Of a stretch of 64,000 nucleotides of DNA, positions 43,968 to 53,864 are shown one piece after another. Source of the stretch: Planctomycetaceae bacterium (lineage in GTDB: Bacteria > Planctomycetota > Planctomycetia > Planctomycetales > Planctomycetaceae); NCBI GenBank assembly GCA_014762625.1, contig JABURQ010000034.1:27397-91396 (forward strand). Direction: 5' to 3'. The notes beneath the pieces are model-generated. The model worked only from the letters and a program-made list of their open reading frames with translations, searched no databases and was not told the DNA's origin. A program made the position numbers and the translations under genes. Positions within the stretch are counted from its first letter, which is position 1. Every line of letters starts with the position of its first letter.

Positions 43968-45689
43968 ATGTCGGAACAAAACATCAAAGCATCCTGCGAA
44001 TCTTGCGGACAAAAGTACCGCGTTCGACCTGAGAAACTGGGACAACGCATCACATGCCAGAAGTGCGGCAATGACTCTATACTGATCGCAGATGCCGCGA
44101 AGCCTGACCCCAAATCACAGGATGCCGAGTTTCAACCTTCGGCTGAACTCAGTCCACCGAAAAAAACCCAGAGTGACGGAGTCGCGTCGAAGCGATCAGG
44201 TGTCGTGACTACTACCCAAAATTATTGGTCGCGTCTTGGCAGTCGCGAGAAGTTGGGTGTGGTTGTTGGAGGAATCGCGTTGGTCCTATTGTTGCGATTC
44301 TTTCTGTTCAACGGACCAAGTTCGACAACCGCCGCCGACTACACATCAGCGGAAGTTCGCGAAATTATTCGATTGCTCAGGGAAGACGACGAGTGCCGCG
44401 ATACTCGGATCAGCGATTTCTCTCGTAATAATAATTCCCTTGAACTTTGGGAGAAGATTTTGGGAAGACCGGTTTCAGTGACGGGACGGGACGACAGCCC
44501 CGACTGGACCTTCGCTACAAAAGACGGAGCCTTGAGCATTCACGTCGGAGTTTATGAGACTCCTGATGGTGTACCTTACGTGGGAACATACACAAATGGC
44601 GAATCTTCTATTGGAATCAACGCAAACGATCCAGTGGACTCCGCTGATCTGAAACGCCGGATATTGAGCATTAAGCAACACATCGACCCGCGTGATAGTC
44701 TGGCATTCCAGCAGGAACTCGAAGAAAAATGGCAACAAGAACAAACCGCTTGGGATGAACAACAGGCGGAAGAAGCTAAGCAGCTTGCTGAGCATTCTGA
44801 TCAGATTCGTGAGGAACTCGAATCGGAGCGGGATCGCGCGGCAGCCGACCAAGATTTCATCGAACTTCGCGATGCGATGCCCGTGGGGCCGGAGAAAAAC
44901 GCGTTCTCAGAAATTCAATCAGATTGGATCGAGCGTCGCACCGCTGTGATTACCAAAGCGAGGAAGAACGGAGCATTGCCAATTCGAGAAGCCGCGTTTG
45001 GGCAAAAGGAGATCGTTCGCGAATTGCCCCTGCCGGATGTTGATGACGTGATCGAGGCACTTCGGAACAAAGCCCCGGTTCCCGTTGATCCAATTGGGAA
45101 CGAGAACAAGACTGAGTCCCAACCAGAGCAAGCCTCGCATAAACCGCCTGACACTGCATCCACGGCTGACAATCCAGCACCAAACAGTGTTCCAGACAAA
45201 ACTGGCAACTCAGTCCCCACGTCTTCTCTCACGCAAACAGCAAACCGACAAGCCGTCTACGAGATCGACATCGGATGGAAGCACGTCTTTCGCGCTGGGG
45301 ACAGAGAAACCTTGGATCGAATTTTGGCTGCAAATCCGGAATGGAGGTTGATACGAACAGCTTTTTCCGGGCTTCAAAAGGAACTCTCCGGGACGGTTCC
45401 TCTCTACCGATATGGTCGAAGAAATGATGGACGGCACACTTACCTAGTCGCGGATCAGACACCAGTTAACGGATTTCAGAAGGAAGGTGATGGTAGCCCT
45501 TTGGTTTGGGTGTGGAGAGACCAGAAGGACGGGACCGTTTCCTTATACCTTCTGGGGGCACCGAAGCGTGATATCCGCACGTTGGCAGTTGGGGAAACTG
45601 AACGCGACCGACTCGTTGGAACTGGTGAATGGCGAGAGCATCGAAAACTCGGGTACGTTTACCCGTCAGAAAATAAGAACCATGACTAA
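43968..45689 (+). CDS. Zinc-ribbon membrane protein, long coiled-coil
   Basis: ATG 43968 (MSEQNIKASCESCGQKYRV) has GGGAG upstream and gives an N-terminal MJ0042-like zinc ribbon (CESC...CQKC) that planctomycete proteins often carry. A single membrane helix (LGVVVGGIALVLLLRFFLFNG) lies near residue 100. The exposed part contains a long charged coiled-coil (EELEEKWQQEQTAWDEQQAEEAKQLAEH) and a C-terminal domain with VADQTPVNGFQKEGDG. Length is 573 aa. The likely topology is a small cytoplasmic ribbon and a large extracytoplasmic domain. The function is unknown; it overlaps the next gene by 8 nt. Confidence 0.7.
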   Translation: MSEQNIKASCESCGQKYRVRPEKLGQRITCQKCGNDSILIADAAKPDPKSQDAEFQPSAELSPPKKTQSDGVASKRSGVVTTTQNYWSRLGSREKLGVVVGGIALVLLLRFFLFNGPSSTTAADYTSAEVREIIRLLREDDECRDTRISDFSRNNNSLELWEKILGRPVSVTGRDDSPDWTFATKDGALSIHVGVYETPDGVPYVGTYTNGESSIGINANDPVDSADLKRRILSIKQHIDPRDSLAFQQELEEKWQQEQTAWDEQQAEEAKQLAEHSDQIREELESERDRAAADQDFIELRDAMPVGPEKNAFSEIQSDWIERRTAVITKARKNGALPIREAAFGQKEIVRELPLPDVDDVIEALRNKAPVPVDPIGNENKTESQPEQASHKPPDTASTADNPAPNSVPDKTGNSVPTSSLTQTANRQAVYEIDIGWKHVFRAGDRETLDRILAANPEWRLIRTAFSGLQKELSGTVPLYRYGRRNDGRHTYLVADQTPVNGFQKEGDGSPLVWVWRDQKDGTVSLYLLGAPKRDIRTLAVGETERDRLVGTGEWREHRKLGYVYPSENKNHD

Positions 45690-46038
45690 GCACTTCGTTC
45701 CCGACCGATCAAATCGCCCCGAATCCAGTGAAGGCCAGTTCGGGACCGTACGAGAAATCCGATCTGAGAAAGAATCGGCCAGCGAACTGGCGGATGGTCG
45801 CCCGGTTGTTTTTGAAATGGCTCTTGTCGATGGATACGACTGCCGTTTCTGCTATTTCTCTGCCGTCGGACTGGAAGACGCGACGTTTGACGAACTCACC
45901 GAACTGCTCAATTCATCCGGAATCTCGTGGCCCGATGAAATCGACGACGGGAAGGTCTACGCAGAAGCAAAACGCATCAAGGATGCTCAGGACCGAGACT
46001 GCTGGGAGTTCCAATTGACGTTTCCACGTTTGGGGTGA
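45682..46038 (+). CDS. Small hypothetical protein coupled to the ribbon membrane protein
   Basis: A 118-aa ORF starting at ATG 45682, 8 nt inside the previous gene's end; the longer track start 45487 runs through that gene. It has DGYDCRFCYFSAVGLEDATFDELTELLNSSG, with a CxxC pair, and an acidic end. No family is recognised. The overlap implies co-expression with 43968-45689. It ends 34 bp from the convergent gene at 46073. Confidence 0.6.
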   Translation: MTKHFVPDRSNRPESSEGQFGTVREIRSEKESASELADGRPVVFEMALVDGYDCRFCYFSAVGLEDATFDELTELLNSSGISWPDEIDDGKVYAEAKRIKDAQDRDCWEFQLTFPRLG

Positions 46039-46072
46039 TGCCGATGAAGAAATCAAATAGGATTGCAGCGGG

Positions 46073-47284
46073 TCACAATTTCAGATATCTGCGAATATCT
46101 TCAGCGTTGCCTCTCTTGCACAATTCTTTGTCGAGAGTTGTTTCAGCAAACAAGAACAAATCCCCACATCCACATTCTTCAAGCAACGAACGCAGTTCGC
46201 TATCGTGTTGAACATCGCTGTTTATGAATGTTTCGATGCAATCCAGTTCTAAATATTCTTTATCACTTCTTTTGAGTCTCAATTTCTTGTAAAGCAGATC
46301 GCCTTCGGGAGTGCCATTCATGGTAAGGAACAAGAAGGTCCTGATCAGAATAGCATCTTCGAGTCGAGAACCAAGTAGATAGCCAATCTTGTAATCTCCA
46401 ACACGGTATTCAATAAGCATGTCCCCATTTTCGGAGTTGACCCGCGCAACTTTGGGATCGTAGAGCGATCTATTTAGAAACTCGCTTAATATCCACTCTC
46501 GATCCTCAGCTTTTTCTGTGATGACTACCCTTCGACGTAGATTATCCAGTGCATGTCTCTGAATATAAACTGGATACAATGCATCATTTGAAAAGCCGAG
46601 TTGTTGACCACTTAATTCCAACCATTTCACTTTCCCAAAGAAATCTTTCTGCCCACACCTAAAGGCATATCGCGCACGCTCACCATCTTGAAACTTTTTC
46701 TTGATCGCTCGTTGGCACCCCAGAGCGACTTCGACCCTCCATTGATTTTTGTAGTCTCGTTTGGATTTGATTTCAGCTTCATAGAGTTGTGTGTCGATGC
46801 CTCCAACCATTAAACAAAATAAGTCGATTCGCATCATAACCTCCCGCATCGCATCCATTGTCACTTCAGAATGTAAACCATCATCGAAAACAGTTCTCAG
46901 CTTCGAGAGTACTTCATTTTCTTTGTCATTCTTTGATGCAGTGTTCCTGATAACTTCCAGTATGGGCTTGACATAGACGCAGAAATCGGTGAACCGGAAA
47001 CTGTCTCCAAGTAAGGAGGAATTAAACGTAGTGTCATTAACAACGGTCTTAACGGCTGAGATCAATTCCTTCGATTCTGGAATCTGCTTAGAGGAAGTTG
47101 CCAAGCAAACTGAAGGTCCGGGGAATCGGGCATTCAGAATTCTGTCTTTTAGCGATGTGTGCTTTATCGTTTCCCAAATCCCAAGTCTCCTGAGAATTGA
47201 CAGATTGATTCTACGCGTCTGCTTCAGTTTCTCTTGTAGTCTATCCCCTTGCTTCTTTTTTCTTTTTTGACGTTTTGACCCCAT
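46073..47284 (-). CDS. Unknown protein downstream of hsdR
   Basis: A 403-aa protein with a strongly basic start (MGSKRQKRKKKQGDRLQEK) and no domain I recognise. It contains a central cluster FRCGQKDFFGKVKW, an RYAF, and a CGCGD near the C-terminus. Codon use is visibly AT-richer than the R-M genes. It begins 31 bp after hsdR ends, in the same direction, so it is probably the last gene of the restriction operon transcript, or an independent late arrival. Confidence 0.6.
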   Translation of the reverse strand: MGSKRQKRKKKQGDRLQEKLKQTRRINLSILRRLGIWETIKHTSLKDRILNARFPGPSVCLATSSKQIPESKELISAVKTVVNDTTFNSSLLGDSFRFTDFCVYVKPILEVIRNTASKNDKENEVLSKLRTVFDDGLHSEVTMDAMREVMMRIDLFCLMVGGIDTQLYEAEIKSKRDYKNQWRVEVALGCQRAIKKKFQDGERARYAFRCGQKDFFGKVKWLELSGQQLGFSNDALYPVYIQRHALDNLRRRVVITEKAEDREWILSEFLNRSLYDPKVARVNSENGDMLIEYRVGDYKIGYLLGSRLEDAILIRTFLFLTMNGTPEGDLLYKKLRLKRSDKEYLELDCIETFINSDVQHDSELRSLLEECGCGDLFLFAETTLDKELCKRGNAEDIRRYLKL

Positions 47285-47315
47285 TCCGTGCCAATCTCCA
47301 TCTATATCGCTCGGC

Positions 47316-50300
47316 TTACCCTACCCATTCCGCACACAACGTCTCTGCCTGCTCCAAAACTGTCTGCGTCGCAGCATCCTGCAAATCAGGCGGGTAGCCG
47401 TACTTCCGTAGAATCCTGCGGACCACTACCCGCATTTTAGCTCGCACTGTTTCCTTGATCGTCCAGTCAATAGTGGCGTTCTTTTTGACGGTCGTGAGTA
47501 GTTCATGGGCGATGACCGCGAGTTGTTTATCACCCATGACATCCACCGCACTCTCATTTGCGGCGAGAGCATCGTAGAACGCCGATTCATCTTCGTTGAG
47601 TCCGAGTTTCTCACCACGAGACTCCGCCTCCCGCATGTCTTTCGCCATTTCGATCAACTGGTCGATCATTTCCTGAGTGGTGATCGCTCGCTTGTGATAT
47701 TGTTTCAGCGATGATTCCAGCATTTCAGCAAACGAACGCGACTGCACGACATTCTTCTTTCGTCGTGTTTTGATTTCTCCTTTGAGCAGTTTTTTTAGTA
47801 ACTCGACTGCCAGATTCTTTTGAGGTAGGTGCTGAACTTCGGCAAGGAATTCATCATCGAGAATCGAAATGTCCGGTCGTTTCAAACCGGCTGCGGAGAA
47901 CACGTCGATTACTTCATCCCCAGCGGAGACAGCTTTGGAGACCAACTGCCGGATGGCGTGATCCAACTCCGCCGGGTCTTTTTCCCCACCGGATGTTTTC
48001 AGGAACGCGGACCGCACAGCTTGAAAGAATGCGATGTCATCCCGGATACGTTCCGCTTCATCGTGTGCTGGGCAAAGCGCATAAGCCCGTGAGAGATCGT
48101 AAACCGTTCGATTGAATCGTGATTTCCCATCATCGGGATCGGCTTCCAGAATATGTTGCTGCGCTTGAGGAAGCAGTGTCAGCCGTTCGGCAGACTTCTC
48201 TGAATGCCACAGCGACCAATCGAAGCCGTGCAGCATGTCACAGCAGACTTCGTACTTTTCGAGCATCACGGCGACCGCTTCTTCCGTATCAACGGCTGGC
48301 GCGCCTTTGCCTCCACTCTGGGTGTAGGTGTTCATCGCCAATTTTAACTGATCGGCAATGCCAAGATAATCGACGATCAATCCGCCGGGTTTGTCTTTGA
48401 ACACGCGATTGACTCGCGCAATCGCCTGCATCAACCCGTGCCCGCGCATCGGCTTGTCGGCGTACATCGTCGTGAGACAGGGAGCATCGAATCCCGTCAG
48501 CCACATATCCCGGACAATGACGATTTTGAATTCGCTCTCCGGGTCTTTGAAACGTTTGGCGAGTTCTTTCCGCCGGGGTTTGTTCCGAATGTGTGTCTGC
48601 CATTCCAGCGGGTCGGAAGCCGAACCGGTCATCACGACTTTCAGCACGCCTTTATCATCATCTTCACTATGCCACTCGGGGCGGAGTTCGATCAGCGCGT
48701 TGTACAAATCGACGGCAATGCGTCGGCTCATGCAGACGATCATGGCCTTGCCGTCCATCGCTTCTAATCGCTTCTCCCAATGTTGGATCAAATCATCGGC
48801 GATCAGTTTGATTCGCTTGTCTGACCCCACCAGTGCTTCGAGAGCCGCCCATTTGGTCTTTAGCTTCTCCTTCTTGGATTCTTCTTCGCCTTCGGTCAGT
48901 TCTTCAAATTCCGGGTCGAGTTTCGGCAGCAGCGATTCGTCAAGTTCCAGTTTGGCGATGCGCGATTCGTAGTAAATCGGGACTGTGGCTTGATCTTTAA
49001 CCGCCTGCTCGATGTCGTAAATGTCGATGTAATCACCGAAGACGCCCCGGGTGTTTTTGTCACCGAGTTCGATGGGAGTCCCGGTGAATCCGATGAACGA
49101 CGCCTTGGGGAGTGCATCCCGCATGTGCCGGGCGTAGCCGTCGATCATGTCGTACTGACTGCGGTGGGCTTCGTCGGCGATCACGACGATGTTTCTGCGG
49201 TCAGAAAGCATCGGGTAATCTTCGCCCTTTGTTTCAGGGAAGAATTTCTGAATGGTTGTGAAGACAACTCCACCCGACGCCACTTTCAAGAGTTCCTGCA
49301 ACTGTCCTCGATTTTCCGATTGCTGCGGATGTTGCCGCATCAATTCGTAGCAGCGCGAAAACTGACCGAACAATTGATCGTCCAGATCGTTTCGGTCGGT
49401 GAGAACGACCAGAGTGGGATTCTCCATCGCCGGGTGGGAAACCATGCGTCCGGCATAGAAAGTCATCGACAGGCTCTTACCCGATCCCTGAGTGTGCCAG
49501 ACCACTCCGCAGCGGCGATCTCCCGCTTCCGACGATGCCTGAACGGTGGCTCCGACCGCTTTCTCGACTGCATAGAATTGGTGGTATTGAGCGAGAATCT
49601 TGTAGACTTCGTCGCTGTCCGTGTCTTCCTCAAACGCGATGAAGTTTTTCAGCAAGATCAGTAAGCGTTCTTTGTCGAACACTCCCCGGATCAAAACTTC
49701 CAATTCCGTCATCGTGGGTGGGGCTTCGTTTTCACCTTCGATGGATCGCCACGGCTTGAACCACTCCTTCCCAGCAGTCAGCGATCCCGTGCGAGCATTA
49801 AGTCCGTCTGAAATGCACAGAACTTCGTTGTACACGAATAACGACGGAATCTGATCCTTGTAGGTTTGTAATTGATTCCATGCCGACCAGATCGTGGCGT
49901 CTTCACTCAACGCAGCTTTGAGTTCAATGACACAGATCGGCAAGCCGTTGAGAAACACGACCACATCCGGGCGTCGGTTGTGATGTCCTTCCACGACCGT
50001 GAATTGCCTAACGGCGAGAAAGTCATTCTCAGATGGATCGTCGCTGACCAGTCGCACGCGGTCCCCGGCGATGGAACCGTCCGGTCGGTTATATTCAACT
50101 TCGACTCCATCCCGTAGCATCTTGTGAAATGCCCGGTTATTGACGATCAGCGCGGGAGATTCTGGATTGAGGACCTTTCGCAGGGCTTCTTCACGCGCCA
50201 GCTCGGGAATGTCCGGATTCAGTTCGTCGATAGCATCCCGCAGACGGCCCATGAGTACGACATCGTTGTAGGACTGGCGTTCCGCTCCGGGTTCACCGGG

Positions 50301-50396
50301 GGCGATGTCCTGGCCGTGCAGTGTCGAGTAGCCGAGTTCGTCAAACCACGACAGGGCGGCTTCTTCAACGGTATTTTCATTGAATGTCTGGCTCAT
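47316..50396 (-). CDS. hsdR: Type I restriction endonuclease subunit R
   Basis: A 1026-aa HsdR. The N-terminal PD-(D/E)XK nuclease has [21 protein letters not shown] near 137. The Snf2-like translocase motor follows with Walker [14 protein letters not shown] near 301 and [13 protein letters not shown] (DEAH) near 400, and [12 protein letters not shown] and [12 protein letters not shown] further on. The C-terminal part is the helical HsdR coupling domain. It starts in a 4-nt overlap with the DUF4268-like gene. With HsdM and HsdS it forms the R2M2S complex, cutting foreign DNA after translocation from unmethylated sites. Confidence 0.95.
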   Translation of the reverse strand: MSQTFNENTVEEAALSWFDELGYSTLHGQDIAPGEPGAERQSYNDVVLMGRLRDAIDELNPDIPELAREEALRKVLNPESPALIVNNRAFHKMLRDGVEVEYNRPDGSIAGDRVRLVSDDPSENDFLAVRQFTVVEGHHNRRPDVVVFLNGLPICVIELKAALSEDATIWSAWNQLQTYKDQIPSLFVYNEVLCISDGLNARTGSLTAGKEWFKPWRSIEGENEAPPTMTELEVLIRGVFDKERLLILLKNFIAFEEDTDSDEVYKILAQYHQFYAVEKAVGATVQASSEAGDRRCGVVWHTQGSGKSLSMTFYAGRMVSHPAMENPTLVVLTDRNDLDDQLFGQFSRCYELMRQHPQQSENRGQLQELLKVASGGVVFTTIQKFFPETKGEDYPMLSDRRNIVVIADEAHRSQYDMIDGYARHMRDALPKASFIGFTGTPIELGDKNTRGVFGDYIDIYDIEQAVKDQATVPIYYESRIAKLELDESLLPKLDPEFEELTEGEEESKKEKLKTKWAALEALVGSDKRIKLIADDLIQHWEKRLEAMDGKAMIVCMSRRIAVDLYNALIELRPEWHSEDDDKGVLKVVMTGSASDPLEWQTHIRNKPRRKELAKRFKDPESEFKIVIVRDMWLTGFDAPCLTTMYADKPMRGHGLMQAIARVNRVFKDKPGGLIVDYLGIADQLKLAMNTYTQSGGKGAPAVDTEEAVAVMLEKYEVCCDMLHGFDWSLWHSEKSAERLTLLPQAQQHILEADPDDGKSRFNRTVYDLSRAYALCPAHDEAERIRDDIAFFQAVRSAFLKTSGGEKDPAELDHAIRQLVSKAVSAGDEVIDVFSAAGLKRPDISILDDEFLAEVQHLPQKNLAVELLKKLLKGEIKTRRKKNVVQSRSFAEMLESSLKQYHKRAITTQEMIDQLIEMAKDMREAESRGEKLGLNEDESAFYDALAANESAVDVMGDKQLAVIAHELLTTVKKNATIDWTIKETVRAKMRVVVRRILRKYGYPPDLQDAATQTVLEQAETLCAEWVG

Positions 50397-51391
50397 TGAT
50401 CTTCCCCCGGCGGAAGATAATCTTCTGGGTCAAGCTGTTTAACTCGGTGCGAGAACACTTCGTGGAATTTGGTGAGAGTTGTGGAAAACCACTCGCAAAG
50501 TTCTGGCCAGCGGTTTTGATCCAAGGGATCAATGTTTTCACGACGAAGAACAATCTGGCTTTCTTTCTTGTCCAGTAATTCTCGCCAGTCTAAAGCCTCC
50601 CCCAGTTCAGTTTCTATTTCGGCTTTTTGTTCCTGTAACAGATGAAAGAACGGTTTCGCGTGTTTCCCGTTAGTCACTGTCGAAACCGCGATCCATTGGT
50701 CGCGAGTATTGATAGCACTCACGAGATAGCAATTGGTGCGTCCCAACGAGTACGTCAACCATGATTGCGGTTGTGGCTTCACGGCGCGGACTGGTCCACT
50801 GATTTCATCCAGACTGTCTTGCAGCATCCGCCAAAACTCTCGTTGTTGAATTCTGGTCTCACTCAAATCACCCTCAGTAATCTTCCGGGCGGCTCCGCTG
50901 ATGGATTTCGTCCAGTCATTCGGAGAGCTAATCACATTGAACTTGGGAGCGACAGGAGATTCACCAATCCGCCACAGTTCGACTTCGAGACCAAAGAATG
51001 TGATGTCCTCGCCCGTCATTTCATTGAGCCAATCCAGTGCGGCCCGATGTTCTTCCGTGAAACGGTGTGCAATCCAGACAATGGTGACGGCGTTCAAACC
51101 GGCGGCGTAGGTGATAAGTTGTCCCAAGTGGGAGTGATCGGTCCGTTCCAGTTGATTCTCGATCAACACCCAATGATCGTTGGCGGTGTCCTTGCAAAGG
51201 ATGTCCGCTCGAAACGGACCGACATTCTTCTCCTGTGCCTCGACTTCGAGATCAATCCCAATGGTGTCACTCAAGAGAGCGATGTTGTCTTCCCTCGCCA
51301 GCCACGGCGTGAAATCCCCGGCTTCGGTCTCCCATACATTGCGGAGATCGACTCGTTCCAGTCGTCCCAAGCTGTTCGTGTTGGTCGTCAT
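50393..51391 (-). CDS. DUF4268 protein with PD-(D/E)XK-like N-terminus
   Basis: A 332-aa protein. The N-terminal domain has [42 protein letters not shown] near residues 57-95, with D and an E-N-Q in place of the canonical ExK, then GQLxxY, like other nuclease-fold domains of this type. The C-terminal 150 residues ([45 protein letters not shown]) form the DUF4268 pattern. It overlaps hsdR by 4 nt and lies 198 bp after the BECR-like gene. It may be an accessory nuclease of the R-M system. The ENQ change may mean a weakened or altered active site. Confidence 0.75.
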   Translation of the reverse strand: MTTNTNSLGRLERVDLRNVWETEAGDFTPWLAREDNIALLSDTIGIDLEVEAQEKNVGPFRADILCKDTANDHWVLIENQLERTDHSHLGQLITYAAGLNAVTIVWIAHRFTEEHRAALDWLNEMTGEDITFFGLEVELWRIGESPVAPKFNVISSPNDWTKSISGAARKITEGDLSETRIQQREFWRMLQDSLDEISGPVRAVKPQPQSWLTYSLGRTNCYLVSAINTRDQWIAVSTVTNGKHAKPFFHLLQEQKAEIETELGEALDWRELLDKKESQIVLRRENIDPLDQNRWPELCEWFSTTLTKFHEVFSHRVKQLDPEDYLPPGEDQ

Positions 51392-51554
51392 GGTTCTAGT
51401 GTGATTTGAGGTAAATGTAGATTTTTCAATAACTTGAACGATGAGCGATCCTTACGGATACCGAAGGTGTCTGTCTTTTGTGGAATAACTTGACTCAGGC
51501 CCAAATTAGACCGATACTTCCAATAGCTCATCTACCAATTGTAGAAGGAGTCCC

Positions 51555-51583
51555 GACGCCGTTCCTGCATAAGGTGCGGCGTC
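51555..51583. other. Hairpin in the gap between BECR-like gene and DUF4268 gene
   Basis: GACGCCG and CGGCGTC form a 7-bp stem around a 15-base loop in the 198-bp gap, the only sizeable gap inside the R-M operon. It has no T-run in the direction of operon transcription, so it may be a processing or partial-termination site that splits M-S-CHAT-DUF3800-BECR from DUF4268-R. Confidence 0.35.
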
Positions 51584-51589
51584 TGTTAT

Positions 51590-52066
51590 TTATGACTGAT
51601 TGGAGTCTCGTTCCCTTCTCAGTTTTTCAACGGTGTGTGTTCTGTTGGTGGGGAATGCTGTAATCAGCAGGAAATACTTTTTCCTCACTCCCAACACAAC
51701 GATGTATTCTTCATTCACCCAAAGATAAAGCCGCTGCTCACGATTCTTCTTGGTTGTCCACACATCGACAGTGTCTTCCGTTTCATGCTCGATGGTAGGT
51801 CTGATCCACGGCACTCGTTCGCTTCGTCTAAAGTCCGGGGTGCGATCTTCCTCGATGCGTCCCTCGGACACACAATGCCAAAACGTGAACCACTTACCGT
51901 CGTAAGATGTTTCTCGTCGGACGCCGACTTCCTTGCCCTTCAAATGGCATTTTGACTTGATGAAATCGTTTTCAAACACCGCATAGACGGCGTCGATGTA
52001 GTTCTGCCAGTTACCATCGTGATCGTTGAGAGTGATGATTTCGGGAAGCCATGCGGGACTTGTCAT
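51590..52066 (-). CDS. Small BECR-like (putative nuclease) protein
   Basis: The gene is 158 aa from ATG 52066 (MTSPAWLPEI), overlapping the DUF3800 stop by 4 nt (ATGA); the track start at 52441 is too long. The C-terminal end LYLWVNEEYIVVLGVRKKYFLLITAFPTNRTHTVEKLRRE has the beta-strand layout of phage-type BECR nucleases and RelE-like toxins. The N-terminal half includes TFWHCVSEG and DRTPDFRRSERVPWIRP. I recall similar genes alone or in islands but cannot name a formal family. RNase activity is an inference from the fold pattern only. Confidence 0.5.
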   Translation of the reverse strand: MTSPAWLPEIITLNDHDGNWQNYIDAVYAVFENDFIKSKCHLKGKEVGVRRETSYDGKWFTFWHCVSEGRIEEDRTPDFRRSERVPWIRPTIEHETEDTVDVWTTKKNREQRLYLWVNEEYIVVLGVRKKYFLLITAFPTNRTHTVEKLRRERDSNQS

Positions 52067-52776
52067 GGGGTCTCTCCCCCTGATCTCCAACGCAACACAT
52101 TGAATTTCGATTCGCGCAACCAAGTGGTATGGTCGAGAGGCCACCCGCGAGTTCGATTTTCCATTCTCTCGATCAATGTCAGTTTGGCCAGACTGGTTTG
52201 AAGGTTGCGCGCTTTGTAACCGATAGCCCCAATCAACAGATCGGCAATTTGCAGAATTGGAGATTCTTCGGAACGAATCGGCTGCACTCGCTTCACAATC
52301 TGCTGACCGAAATCGAAACGACTGTTGGACAGGACTTCGCGCAGCTTGAGTCCTTTCTGATGGCTGTGAGTGTCTTTGATGTCGAGATAAATTCGATAGT
52401 GAGCGTCCGGGTCGATAATCGGTTCCAGCAAAGTGAAGCACATCTTGTAATACCAGTCGTGGTGGTTCTGATTGTATTGTTCGTGATCCAGCATCGACTT
52501 GTCGGGAATAACGACACCGCGAAAATGCAGGTCGTCGTCATCGAAAAAATAGTCAATCAGTTCGCTGTACAATTCAAGCCCACCCGGTGATACCTTCGTC
52601 CATTTCACCTCAAAGTCGTGCGGGACGCGATTTTTCGATTTGATCTCCTGAATACGCTTTGAGATTTGTCCCGTTTTGTTCAGGGGGCACCAGACACTCC
52701 CCAGCACCATCGGTGCGATTCCATCTTTTTCCAGATGACAACTTTCGTCGAGATAGACGTTATAGATGTCCGGCAT
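52063..52776 (-). CDS. DUF3800 family protein
   Basis: A 237-aa protein starting at ATG 52776, coupled by TGATG to the CHAT stop; GTG 52779 is also possible. DIYNVYLDESCHLEKDGIAPMVLGSVWC at the start and YRIYLDIKDTHSHQKG and EESPILQIADLLIGAIGY further on are DUF3800 hallmarks. The acidic DES, D and D residues suggest an RNase H-like metal site. DUF3800 genes are frequent in defence islands, usually beside other effectors. Enzymatic activity is not established. Confidence 0.85.
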   Translation of the reverse strand: MPDIYNVYLDESCHLEKDGIAPMVLGSVWCPLNKTGQISKRIQEIKSKNRVPHDFEVKWTKVSPGGLELYSELIDYFFDDDDLHFRGVVIPDKSMLDHEQYNQNHHDWYYKMCFTLLEPIIDPDAHYRIYLDIKDTHSHQKGLKLREVLSNSRFDFGQQIVKRVQPIRSEESPILQIADLLIGAIGYKARNLQTSLAKLTLIERMENRTRGWPLDHTTWLRESKFNVLRWRSGGETP

Positions 52777-53864
52777 CACACCACCTCACCATCATTTGAG
52801 CCAGAATCGAGATTGTGAGGTTTGACAATCACTATGTCGTTTGCGTCTAGACCGTCACGCACGAAGACTTCCGGGGTATCTTCTTCTGGAATACCTTCCA
52901 TCATCAGCAGTGCTTTTGCCTGCTCGAAGGCTTGTTGAATTGACTTGCCGAATCCAATTGCTGAGTAAAACTGTGACGAAAATACTCTCGCAGCTTTATC
53001 TCCGATGGAGTCGTTCATGCCGATGGCAGAATCGACATGCTCGACCACTGCTTCCGCTTGATTGTTGGAATAACAGGTGTTGAAGAAGACCAGCTTGATG
53101 TCACTCGATGATGCTCTCATCACTTGCACGATGGCATCTTTGGAGACGGTTTTGGTGCCACCTTCGTCATTCTGGAAAATTATTTCATCCTGTGAAGAAC
53201 CATGACCACTGAAATGAATGATGCCAGGGTCGTGTTCGTTGATTGCTTGCAAAACATCCATGGGACGTACTGCCCAGCACGAGACAAGTTCGACCGAGTC
53301 GCGATGTTCGGACTTGCGAATCATTTCTTGAATCGCTCTTACTTCTTCATCCAGCCGCAGTTGGTTCTGGTCGAGTGGGTTGGCGGCGAAGAACACAACT
53401 CGGATTTTTTCTGGCAACTGGCTCAATTGGTCAACTCTGGCGATAGTTTCTTTATGGAGAGCGTTATGTTCAGTGACTTGGTTGTTGAGTCTCTGCAACT
53501 GCTGCTCGGACTGTCGAGCAGCAGTTGCTACGGATTGTTCGCGTTTCTTCGCTTCTCGCTGCACTTCTTTGGAGAGAGATTCTTCCGCACGACTCAGTTT
53601 TTTCTGTTCTTGTGCGATCTTTTGTTCAACTGTCGCTACCTTCTTTTCTGTGCTGGCAAGGTCTTTTGAACTTCTCGCTATTTCTCGCATCTTGCTCTGT
53701 ATTGTTGAAGCGTTTCGCGAACGGTTTGCTGATTGGGTAGCTGAGTTGATTTTACCTTGAAGGTCAGCCGACTTCTTGACCAGATTACTTTTCTCTTTTT
53801 GAAGCTGCGCGATCTTTTCGCGGCAGCGTTGAGCATTTCTGCGATGCTGGTCGCTCATTGCCAT
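52776..53864 (-). CDS. CHAT-domain caspase-like protease with N-terminal coiled coil
   Basis: The 362-aa protein has a coiled-coil region (residues about 1-150, EKIAQLQKEKSNLVKKSADLQ ... AEESLSKEVQREAKK) and a C-terminal CHAT domain from VVFFAANPLDQNQLRLDEE near 165. The catalytic His lies in IIHFSGHGSSQDE near 222 and the Cys in VFFNTCYSNNQAE near 275. CHAT proteases act as effectors in several bacterial immune systems, cleaving toxins or gasdermin-like proteins. No gasdermin is seen nearby, so DUF3800 and the BECR-like protein are the obvious candidate partners. It overlaps hsdS by 1 nt (TAATG) and so is co-translated with the R-M genes. Confidence 0.88.
   Translation of the reverse strand: MAMSDQHRRNAQRCREKIAQLQKEKSNLVKKSADLQGKINSATQSANRSRNASTIQSKMREIARSSKDLASTEKKVATVEQKIAQEQKKLSRAEESLSKEVQREAKKREQSVATAARQSEQQLQRLNNQVTEHNALHKETIARVDQLSQLPEKIRVVFFAANPLDQNQLRLDEEVRAIQEMIRKSEHRDSVELVSCWAVRPMDVLQAINEHDPGIIHFSGHGSSQDEIIFQNDEGGTKTVSKDAIVQVMRASSSDIKLVFFNTCYSNNQAEAVVEHVDSAIGMNDSIGDKAARVFSSQFYSAIGFGKSIQQAFEQAKALLMMEGIPEEDTPEVFVRDGLDANDIVIVKPHNLDSGSNDGEVV

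Noticed and set aside
48990-49664. 224-aa plus-strand ORF over hsdR
   Set aside because: Shadow of hsdR; no ribosome site or motif.
52129-53760. Plus-strand ORFs over DUF3800 and CHAT genes
   Set aside because: They run antisense to two motif-bearing genes and have no family signal.
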